The notes beneath the pieces were generated by a model. That model searched no databases. It was not told where the DNA came from and saw only the letters and a list, made by a program, of their open reading frames with translations. Shown piece after piece: positions 51,787 through 64,000 of a stretch of 64,000 nucleotides of DNA. A program made the position numbers and the translations under genes. How positions within the stretch are numbered: the first letter of the stretch is position 1; the number at the start of each line of letters is the position of its first letter. The stretch is taken from the NCBI GenBank assembly GCA_020152595.1, contig JAIGNY010001448.1, positions 877,501-941,500 on the forward strand, read 5' to 3'. Source of the DNA: Chiridota heheva (lineage: Eukaryota; Echinodermata; Holothuroidea; Apodida; Chiridotidae).

Positions 51787-51855
51787 GCACTTATTGGAAA
51801 TCTAATCCAGAGACTCTAGCTTGCTAGACCAAACCTCTAAGCACACTACCACGAA
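51787..51855 (-). repeat. tRNA-like SINE head
   Basis: Minus strand: GGTAGTGTGCTTAGAGGTTT, GGTCTAGCAAGCTAGAGTCT, then GGATTAGATTTCC and AATAAGTGCC. The A-box-like and B-box-like words (GGTTCGAATCC expected) have the right spacing but are decayed. A tRNA-derived SINE or tRNA pseudogene. Confidence 0.45.
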
Positions 51856-51859
51856 GATA

Positions 51860-52600
51860 TGATTTCTTCAAGGGTAAATTATGTGTCATACACATATGGC
51901 TTCTCTTATTCCTAAACAATATTGACCTATCAATTTATTATAAAAAGGAGGGAAATTTCAACAAAAGATAACACTAAATTTAAGAAGTTTCTATTACTGT
52001 ATTATGTTCGCAAATATACTTCCACATATAATCGGTAGTGTTTCGGCAGTTTGGTGATACCCGATGAACGATTCGCGTCCATCCGAATGGGTTTGAAGTT
52101 TTAATGACATTTTTTACGCAAAATAGACATACCAAAATCAATGGAAAATGCACACAAGAATGAACGCAAGTAAGGCAAACATACCCGTGAGGTAAAATCT
52201 CATAGAAAACACCTATAGGACTGTAGGACGTTATGAACACTGCAATTTGAAGGCTCAACTGAAGTCGTGCTATTTCCCTGATTTGCATTTTTTTGTTTTT
52301 CATAAAACTAGAATCGTTACATTTTGATTTTAACGTATACATTCGTAACGTAACGTTTTGTTGTAAATTCAGACCGTTAAAATCATGTTTATTGATGTCA
52401 AATTCAAAACCGGCATTGATAATTTTCTGACAACATTATCCGAAATTTGTTTCGCCGAAACGGACAACAAGATGTGACACTTAAGATGTAACACGCAAGA
52501 TGTGACGCATTTACAGATTTACGTCAAGTTTAAATTCTGATGGCATTAGCAAAACTTCCATTCTAGAATAATACAAGTCAGCCAATCATTTCACCCAATA
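51860..52600. other. No recognised gene
   Basis: The frame at 51980-52342 (-), 120 codons with several Cys, shows no motif that I know and no splice support. Treated as chance. Confidence 0.4.
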
Positions 52601-52739
52601 CCTCAAATTATACAGGGACCGCGTAGACGGGAAAGCTGAGAGGGGGAGGAAGGGGGGAGCACTTTTTTGCTGATGTTCAATACATTTTCAATGACCTACG
52701 AGGATTTCAACTTCCTCGTTTTCCCGAGCTGGTTAGGAG

Positions 52740-53400
52740 GTAAAATTGAGAAATTATTCACATAAAATTGAAGAAAAATTTGGCAAAATTATACAAAATT
52801 TGTCCAATTTTCTAAAAATTAAAGACAATCGACAAAAATTTCCCCAAAATTGAAGAAAATTGTCTAAACATGATGAAATTTCCCAAAAATTGCGAAAAAT
52901 GAACAATATTTTCCTAAAATTGATAAACAGTTCATCAAAAGTTTAAGGCAAGTGAAAGAAAATGAACGAAATTTCCTAAAAATCGAATACTTTAATCAAT
53001 TAATAAATTAATGTAAAATTGAATTCAAATTTGGTAGCATGATTTAAAAATTGTCAGCAAATTTTCAATTGCTTGATATTGCCTAAAATCTTCTTAAAAT
53101 TGTCAAACTATTTACCGAAATTTGAAGGAGAGTCCCCGGAAATGAACAAAATTTCCTGAAAATTGACAAACATTTCCTGAAACTCTAACAAAACTGCTAA
53201 AAAATAAACAAATTTTTCATAAAATTTTTAAATATTTGACCGAAATTTTGAGGAGGGTGCATGCCTGAAAATTACGACATTTCCCAAAAATCGAAGAAAC
53301 TTGCATAAAATGAACAAAATTTTCCGAAATTAAAAAAAAATTGCACCAAAATGATAAAAAATTCCTTAAATTGAGAAACAATTCACAAATCCACTTGTGA
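52740..53400. repeat. Cryptic AAAATTG/ATTTCC repeat
   Basis: About 660 bases of degenerate words such as CAAAATTTCCTAAAAATTGA and GAAGAAAATTG in loose tandem of roughly 17-35 bases, with poly-A-rich stretches. It is bounded by C/G-rich pieces at both ends (GGAAGGGGGGAGC at 52650 and CCCCCTCCCCCACC at 53425). The same kind of block is at 36240-36800. Confidence 0.75.
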
Positions 53401-53599
53401 CCGGGAAAATGTTGGGGTTCTACCCCCTCCCCCACCTTCCTGAGAGGTAACCCTTCCTACGCCCTACTATATACCAATATGGTTTGGAGTTAGTGTACAG
53501 GGTTTACTATATATGTGATGTTACCTTTTATTTTCACCAATTTCTTCTTCAACCCCCTCCCCCCTCCTGCTTCAAAAATTGCTCCGCGGTCTCTATTAT

Positions 53600-54240
53600 A
53601 TATGAACAGGCAAACTTTGGGAATTGTTGGTTAAATACTAACACTACAATAATTTAACCACAATTTACTTCACAACGGTATTTGTTGTTTTGTGTTTTTA
53701 TATCACAAATGGTTTTAACGATTTTGATTAAAGTAATTAACATGGATATCGAAATCCATTGTATTCTTGATATAGGAAAAGAAGTTATAGACAAGGGTCA
53801 CGACGGCGGAAGCATAAATAAAATATATATTGTTGGGATCAAAACGGCGCCAAAAGTTTCAATTACCCATTTCCCCATCAATATTTACAACAGTGATGGT
53901 TTGAGGGCGCATACTTCGTGCGTTCCATGTTTGAAGAAAGCACCTCCTTTACTGGCATAATATGTTGTACTATTCTTAATTGCGTGAAGGCAAAATAGAC
54001 GCTCCCATATTTTAGGTGACTACATTTCGTTTCATGGATTGGTAACAAGTATCCGCTTTATAGTCATGTGGGCGAAATTATATGTTGTCTGATCAATTAC
54101 GTTGTACCTAAACTGCCAACAATATACTTACACCGCGCGGTGTTTTCCCAGATAATTAGAAAAATACAAAGTAAGGTACCACGAACTCCTGTCAAGGAAA
54201 GATGGTGATCATCAGACGATAATCTAATGAAGTACACCTT
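53600..54240. other. No recognised gene
   Basis: The frame at 53682-53960 (+) lacks known motifs. Otherwise unremarkable. Confidence 0.45.
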
Positions 54241-54242
54241 GC

Positions 54243-54295
54243 AGAGAGAGAGAGAGAGAGTTGAACCATGGAGGTACCACCTCCATGGTTGAACA
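54243..54295. repeat. (GA)9 followed by a near-perfect hairpin
   Basis: AACCATGGAGGT (54264-54275) pairs perfectly with ACCTCCATGGTT (54279-54290) around a three-base loop ACC; the arm goes on with one mismatch. A (GA)n run precedes it. Confidence 0.9.
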
Positions 54296-54470
54296 CACAA
54301 TTACAATGACGGGGTCGTCGCCTGCGTATTCGGTTATGATAGTACAAATGCTATCACGAAACGCTTAATACGACCCGGACGAGAACACAGGTACGACATA
54401 CGGACAGACATAACATCGACAACCAAGTCAATGTCCATGGCCTTTGATAACCAGTTGTGGTGCACTGGCG

Positions 54471-54545
54471 TGTCTACCCACCCCAGGATTGAACCCGGGG
54501 CCTCGTGGTGTGTAGACAGGTATGATAACCGCTACACCACAGTAG
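54471..54545 (-). repeat. tRNA-like sequence (SINE head or tRNA pseudogene)
   Basis: Minus strand: CTACTGTGGTGTAGCGGTTA, then TCATACCTGTCTACACACCA, then CGAGGCCCCGGGTTCAATCC and TGGGGTGGGTAGACA. The T arm (CCCGGGTTCAATCCTGGGG) is well formed and the acceptor ends pair in about five of seven positions, but the anticodon stem does not pair. The sequence resembles tRNA-Val-type genes most closely. Confidence 0.6.
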
Positions 54546-54629
54546 GTAGATATTGTACCTCCTTATATACAGTGAATATTATTAGTTCAATCAATCCATG
54601 TTCAGTCAAGCACGCTATATACCCAGAAA

Positions 54630-56246
<1,617 letters not shown>

Positions 56247-56249
56247 ATT

Positions 56250-57740
56250 TTGAAAATCATGCATGAAATAATTGTTCATAAAATAACATATAGAGCCCAT
56301 TCAAATCGTATAATGAAACTTAGAACATGTCGAATTATAGGCAGGGTTTATGCATTTTATAGTGAATGGACATTTCTTAAGGGCATGCAGAGATCAGCAC
56401 AATTACAGGGTGAAGCTATACATTTCCTTAATAATTTGTTTTTATTGTTACCGTTCATTCCCGTTCCTTTGGTATTAGTTTTTCCGGAACGAGAAACTTC
56501 GCGTAGATCATATATACCAAGATGAAGATTGAAAATAAGAGATAATATTGGACCAATTGGACGCAACTTGACCATGTCAATTCTTATCCATGTCAATTCA
56601 AATGTCTCATAAAACTATCATCTGTCCGGACACATTTTCCCGCGAAAATTCAGAATATCTTACAGTCTAGAAAGAAATTTAAGGCAACATCTACGAATAT
56701 CTTTGAAGCCTTTATGGCATAGGCTTACTCCACATAAATATTCTTTATTTTTCTTCTGAACCTGCGTACCGTAATCAATGACTATGTCTCCCCTTTTCAA
56801 GTGAAATATAATTAGTGTTTGTTATACAAATAACGTCAACTCCACAAGTGCGTGAAAACATACTTAGCTTAATAATGTCACTTCGATCGTCACACCGTTT
56901 AATCGAAGTCACCATTATACAAACATCAAGTAAAAACTCTTAGTAAAATTAAAACCTGGCAGCCAGCATAAACATTTGATATATCTTTCTGGAAAATATA
57001 AAAAGTTATCAGAATATTATTTTTGTTTCAAGTATTTTGAGTAAAAATTATCTGTCATTTCAACCAAAATCAAAGTACCAAAAAACCTCAAACACCTGTT
57101 GGAACTATCTTCACTACAATTAATCCACCCGTAATCATACGGGACATTTTCTGTCATAAGCTTGTTGTGCTCCTGACTATTTTGTCAACTTTTGCAATTA
57201 AAAACTTATCCTTTTAAAGTGGGCAAGGAAATTCCACAAAGTATCAAATCGTTTTGTTTTTCTACATCACGAAGAAGAAGTTATCTTTAAAATTCCATCA
57301 TTACAATTATAAATTCAATAGTTAATTGCCGAATCAAACGAACAGACTAATTTATTCTTTAGCTAAAATAAACAATTGATAAAAAAAAATATGGAATTCT
57401 CTTCATTATTTGACATCGTCAACTTTGAAATCGTCAATGGAAACAGCATGTTGAAATCAGAGTTGGCAAGAATAAACAGATCATATTAATGAACATTCCA
57501 TCCAAGTGAAACATCAACTTTCAAAATTCCAAATTCCAAAATTCAAAATAAACATTCAAAAACATTTACGATTTAAACATGAATTATAAGTGAAAGAAAT
57601 GTATTGCATTAAAAGTCAAATAACAAAAAATACCATTTAAGTACGAAACTGAATTTGATCAACCACTGGTGGCAACTTATCATCAACAAATAAAGAGAAA
57701 TATGCCTAACAGCATTTGACTATAGCATAAGAAACCGATA
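56250..57740. other. No recognised gene
   Basis: AT-rich sequence. Near 57520-57560 is a small AAATTCCAAAATTC repeat. No coding motifs. Confidence 0.5.
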
Positions 57741-58180
57741 CGACTGCGAACAGTCATTTTCGACTGACATAGATTTACTCAGAAGGAAATACATAACACA
57801 CCAAAACTAGGTTTTGCACATTACAATGAATGGAAAAGAGATGTAACGAAAAGTATGGAAATATCTTACTATTAAATAATCTGCTATTAGATTATACTTT
57901 ATGACGTATTTATTCATGTGGTAGTATTATCAAAAAAAGATTTATATTAACAGATCTACGTACTTTCGTATTTGACTACGAACAGTCATTTTCGACTGGT
58001 CTAGACGTACTCAGAAGGAAGTACATAATATACCAAAACTACGTTTTGTACATTACAAGGAATGGAAAAGAGATGTAATGAAAAGTAAAGAAAAATCTAC
58101 TCTAAGACGTAATTATTTATGTGGTAGTATTATCAGAGAGGGATTTATAATATATATTTTAGATCTACGTACTTTCGCCT
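57741..58180. repeat. Direct duplication, 232-bp offset
   Basis: Copies begin CGACTGCGAACAGTCATTTT (57741) and TGACTACGAACAGTCATTTT (57973). Both go on through ACTCAGAAGGAA(A/G)TACATAA, GAATGGAAAAGAGATGTAA, CATGTGGTAGTATTATCA-like and AGATCTACGTACTTTCG. About 85% alike by eye. Confidence 0.9.
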
Positions 58181-59065
58181 TAAAGAAACGGGGAGAGTGA
58201 ATACCATGGCTTTAAATAAATGAATAAGGAAATACATTCTCGTAAAATCACAAATAAATCTTCTCATTCAAATTTGAAAGATAAAGCAATGTTATTCACG
58301 ATACCAATGCGATATCTTCCATAATGTTTCGACCCAAAAATTAAGCCAATAATTTACACGTCTAATCAAATATCTTCTCATAAAACATATGAAACAAATT
58401 GCTCTTGAGGATAAAAATCTTTGGCTAGAATTGGAGGCTTTAATCAAACCGCCTTTTGATATGGTTTTGTAATTTTGTATGAATAATATGTGTGCGTCGA
58501 ATATAAATGGGAATTTATACCTTCATCTTTAACAAGAAAGAGCAAAGTAAAAGATTGTTATGTCCATCTTCAATATTTCCATTTGCTTTTAGTAATAACA
58601 TCATGCACCTAAGACACAGCGGAAAGTTTCTTTCTGTAAAATTTATATTGATATCAAATCTGCGTCACATTTACGTCATAATTTCGCTTAATCTAAAAAT
58701 GTTGATGAAAGACTCGAAGCTGATATAAATATTAAACCTTTATAACATGCTATGCAAGAAGAAAACAAATGTAATGTAGCATAATTGTATAATGTGATAA
58801 GCATGTATAACTATGATATGAAATAATTTCAAATGAAAGGATTAAATATGTATGAAGATATATCATAATTATTAGTTAAAGGTTAGTTTAGTTTTGAAAA
58901 TAAAACCCAGAAGATATGTACTGACTAACACACATATATACTTGGGGATACCGTCCTCTTAATATGCGATTCCTGCTCAATCAAGTCCTCATTTAACGGT
59001 CTTTTTGCTGTGTACTATACTGTAGCTTATACATGACGAGTATAATGCTAAACCCAAGTCTAAAC
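58181..59065. other. No recognised gene
   Basis: AT-rich, no motif. The frame at 58507-58728 (+) is not recognisable. Confidence 0.5.
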
Positions 59066-59069
59066 TAGA

Positions 59070-59687
<618 letters not shown>

Positions 59688-59689
59688 GG

Positions 59690-62600
59690 CGTACTTTGGG
59701 GTTTTTTTGTCGCCCATTCTTTCTCGTGAAACGTACTTTGGAAGTGACATTTACGCACAGCTGCCCAGGATAAAGAATGTTATATCATTCTTACAATGTT
59801 GATTTGCGTGGAATGTAAAAATGCATTATCTGATTAGATTCTCGCCTTCGTAATAACACCAAGGATTTTAGCCTTTGCTTGCTTCTTCTCTTTACGAATG
59901 AAAACGTATGACTCCCACCTACAGTCTTGGACATAAATCGTTGGAACACTTTACAAAAATTTGTACTGCTATTATGAACCGTGTTTTCTGTTTATATTAT
60001 TCAACTGGTATAAACAAATTTAAATGATGGCGATTTCATATCAAGTTGGTTCTTTGATCCGTATTCTCTCATTCAAATTTAGTATGTTTTAACTTGCTAG
60101 CACATTATTATAATTTCCTTGACGCCCAGTTATCCCCATACACTACCTTAATCTCTTAATATATTCCCTCCCTACTCAATCAATGTTCACTTTTATTCAT
60201 AGTTTTTTCAATAAGGTACAAGCAGAGAAAATTCAACATTGGTAAAGGGGAAGGGCGTGGGGAGTTAAACTTAAGGAGGGAAATAATCTAGACACATAAC
60301 ATGCAAATCTCACAACGCCCAATTGTTCCAACAGTTTCGTCGAAAATAGTATATCGACCCCGATATCGACATTTCAGGTCAATGGCAGCCTGTTAAAATG
60401 TACGAATACATCTATTCTAAAATGAAAGTACTACCTCTTTTGCCTACCCGTGAATGTTGCCACTTAAAACACGGATAAAGAAAACAAGCAAGAATTGACG
60501 TTTACTATATATTCACGTTTCCTTCTTAAATTCTTCACCAGTGTCAATAAAAATCAATAACAGAGACGAACAATATCAGTTACTAGTGATATTCAAATAC
60601 CCGATGAAAAGAGGAAAAATCAATGACGTTTGAATTTGTTGCCTAGATTTAGCCATCACTGCAGCCCATACTTTTGTGGATTTCTTTCATTGTAAAGGTT
60701 ACATATCTAACTTAACGCGTTTGAAGTATCCCAGGCACGCTACTCTCACGTAGTATAGTTTATGAATATCTATAGTCATACTATACAACATATTTTAAAT
60801 CATAAACACTTAACTGCTTAACGTATTTAAGATAAAAGGTAAACCTCGTATATGCTATAAACGACATTCTGAATGACACCTGGTGACCTCTCTGGTTTTC
60901 AATACGTTACAATATATGCATGTATGGAGGTGTTACTCCCATTTCAATATTTTTATTTGTTAATATGTAATACAAAACCTCCATAAAATCAGCATCACCT
61001 TTACATAAACTCAAACCGGAACTGTTTTTTCACATGAAGTATAATATCTTCAGCTTTGTTATAAATCATAGAAGAGATTATGCCAGTGTTACTTTCTTGA
61101 CTAAAGAAATAGTAATAGTATTACGGTGTCATAAGATGCAAACTATTTTGTCAAGCTAACAAAGTCTCTTACTCCACTAAAATTACAAAATTGAGTTGAT
61201 TGACAGTTATATTACAAACAAGCAACGTTTCTAAGGCGACCAATAAAATCGCTGGATTTTCCTTCAAAGGGAGATAATAGGCAAGCTAGAGCAATATATG
61301 TCTTAAACCATATACAGATATAGCTCAGTATTGTCAGAGATAAGACATGAACATTGATATGTTTATTACGAGATAAGAAGAGACTTAACCAATGCCAACC
61401 AGTTGTTAAGATCGAGGAGCTTGAAATACCCGATAAAACGAATGAAAATTAACAGAATGTATTGCTATAAGAAGTCAGTTTAAAATCAAGGCAATATTAA
61501 TTACAGATACATGTACAAAAGATTTTAGATATATAACTAGAAAGTGCTGATAAATCATTTCATCATGTTTATTCGAAATTGATTGATTAAAATATACGAA
61601 ACATCTAGCGTCACGGATGACAGGATGAAAGAGAGGAACATGGGGTATATAATATGTATATGTTGAAGGTGGGAAACTAATATCGTTAAGTTTTCTTCAA
61701 TTTATCTCCATACACTTCAAGTGTACATTTAGTATAGCAATAAGTATGCAGCGATTCCATGTCATAATACAACTATTATCACATACACCTACGTTCAGCA
61801 GCTGGAAAAATAAGCTTCCCTTTAATCATGTACATTTATCCTGATACTAAAACTAAAAGTGTTTTATCTATCTGAAGTACATTCCCTGCGCTGACTGGCT
61901 GAGTTTTAGTGAGTGATTGTTGTGTTTGGATTTAATGTTTAAAGAAGATTTGGTCAGGTCTTTTGTCTCTTCATTTCACTTATTTTCATTTCCTAGATTT
62001 GCAACAAATTTTCACGAAATTCAGGTATACATCCTCAAAGCGGAAATAAAATTCTGCTGTAATTTATGCCAAGAATGTTGCACCAGCGTTTTGTGCGTGG
62101 CGGAATAGAGTTGCAATATGTAATCAAGAGAAGATTAAACTGAATTATCTCTCCCTTGAGCCAATCATACACTCTGTTGGAGTCATTTGAGGACAGGCAT
62201 CTCATTTTTAGTTGCAGATCTGCTGCAAATTTCCTTTAATGACAATCCGAGGTCATAACCTCCTTTCCCTTCGCTAAACGTTATCGTTCATCATTTAACA
62301 TTTGCGAGCAAGCTGTATGGCACGTGAAAGTAAGCAAATGTATCATAATAACATTTAGGCATTTCGAACCCATTTTGAAATTGTTGATTGGCAATTTAGG
62401 AATTATTCTAATCTAAATCTACGAATCTTTTAATAGAATTAACGATTCATCTACATGGATTTCGAGGAAGAAAACAAAACTGGCATATAGAAAAGTGACA
62501 ACAAGTAGGTCTTAACACTTATTACTATATAATCCGAACAGGTAACAGGTACGTGCACACATTTTGAGCGAGTTTGATAACTGGAATTTGTTTACCGGCA

Positions 62601-62875
62601 AGAATGGGATTTTCTGTTGGGAAGGATCATACAGTCTTATGACATTTTAAGTGAATAGAGATATCTGTCGTAATCACATATATAATACACACATAATCCC
62701 CGAAATTCTGACGACAGAAATCAAATCAGCGAAAGTAACTGAATTCCTGTCCGCTTATAAGCTACACAAATGCAGCAGAAATGAGGCTTATAACAATTGT
62801 TCATTTTCATGCCGCCATCGTTAAAACAAAACAATAATATAAGAAAAAAAAGCACCTCGTAAATAGAAAACGATT
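59690..62875. other. No recognised gene
   Basis: AT-rich sequence. The frame at 61917-62108 (+) is Cys-rich at the end (CCNLCQECC) but short and unmatched. Confidence 0.5.
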
Positions 62876-62879
62876 TCTT

Positions 62880-63486
<607 letters not shown>

Positions 63487-64000
63487 GGGGAGGGGGGGTG
63501 GAGTCAAACGAATCCCCTTTTGTTGAGAAAGTGCCCTTTTGAAATTAAAAAAGATCCTCAGCACCCGGAATTTCAAGATTGTTTGCCTTTTTATACGAAA
63601 AAGGACGAAAAAGGAATCCCCCAAATTCCTAGCTACGGGCCTGCTGAGGTACTATAAAGAACACTTGTCAAATAGGAAACTCCAAAATTCTTCGCAAGAA
63701 AAAGAGCGCAGCTCGAATTCTACATCGAAACACATCGAAACGTATTTATTATACCCAAACTTAATTATTCTTGGAGTGACGTTCAGATGAGCAAAAGGGT
63801 ACCCTAGGGCAGCAATCAAAATGCAAGGATAATCGAATAAAGCACTCCTGTCCTATTTATTATGTCACTCGATCGTTTTCAAGCACAGCTTACTGCTCCT
63901 TGACAAGTTATGAATGGTTTGACTTCAAGTGTGCGTTTACCAATTATCCCAAAAAGGCATGAGAGGCGGCGAGAGGTACAAGACTCTTAATGCAATGACT
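63487..64000. other. Dispersed repeat fragment (63487-63650), then no recognised gene
   Basis: The first part matches 37.74-37.88 kb as described there. The frames at 63539-63790 (+) and 63007-63657 (+) are built on this repeat and the TA tract and are not genes. Confidence 0.65.

Noticed and set aside
51980-52342. 120-codon Cys-containing frame
   Set aside because: No signal peptide, Cys spacing or splice support that fits a known family.
54471-54545. Functional tRNA gene
   Set aside because: T arm is good, but the anticodon stem does not pair and the acceptor stem has mismatches; more like a SINE head or pseudogene.

Overview
The window looks like a stretch of animal nuclear genome. It is AT-rich, gene-poor and intron-rich in style, with very long (TA)n microsatellites, a (TTA/TCA)n block, fragments of CR1-like non-LTR retrotransposons, a tandem satellite with a unit of about 535 bp, short inverted-repeat elements and tRNA-like SINE heads. 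There is no operon structure, no ribosome binding sites and no dense coding. The repeat style, with GGCCTA/AACGTTAGGCC-rich stretches, CR1 fragments and many short simple repeats, fits a marine invertebrate such as an echinoderm. That placement is an impression and was not demonstrated.

The only host gene I can support well is a bestrophin-family anion channel on the minus strand. It is split over at least three coding exons (8697-8944, 7998-8203, 5319-5473) whose splice sites and phases join cleanly into the conserved N-terminal half of the family. A possible first coding exon is at 9667-9699, but it lacks a splice donor that fits. The C-terminal half was not found between 1 and 5318; it may lie beyond the left edge or be missed there.

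Region by region: 1-9.7 kb holds the bestrophin gene and its introns. 9.75-11.84 kb is a composite repeat whose diverged inverted partner lies at about 54.63-56.25 kb. 15.30-17.43 kb is a nearly homogeneous four-copy satellite. 19.4-21.3 kb is a decayed CR1-like element split by one (TA)n tract and followed by another. 24.24 kb has an ETS/CRE composite site. 26.2-26.6 kb is a retrotransposon C-terminal zinc-knuckle relic. 29.6-34.0 kb has a short tandem duplication, a MITE-like inverted-repeat element, the trinucleotide block and a CRE-rich duplicated segment. 36-40.5 kb holds several diverged low-copy and tandem repeats. 40.87-42.85 kb is a broken CR1-like element with recognisable endonuclease and reverse transcriptase regions. 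47.2-49.3 kb holds minisatellite, G-rich tracts and dispersed repeat pieces. 49.8-51.8 kb has weak hints of a membrane-protein relic. 57.7-58.2 kb is a 232-bp direct duplication. 59.07-59.68 and 62.88-63.49 kb are very long (TA)n tracts.

I found no complete gene, no bona fide tRNA or rRNA, no CRISPR and no prokaryotic features. Most open frames of 60-120 codons look like chance or repeat products. The most useful leads are the bestrophin exons, with an apparent change at a neck position, the paired composite repeats that share an internal microsatellite, the MITE-like element, the ETS/CRE sites and the young 535-bp satellite.
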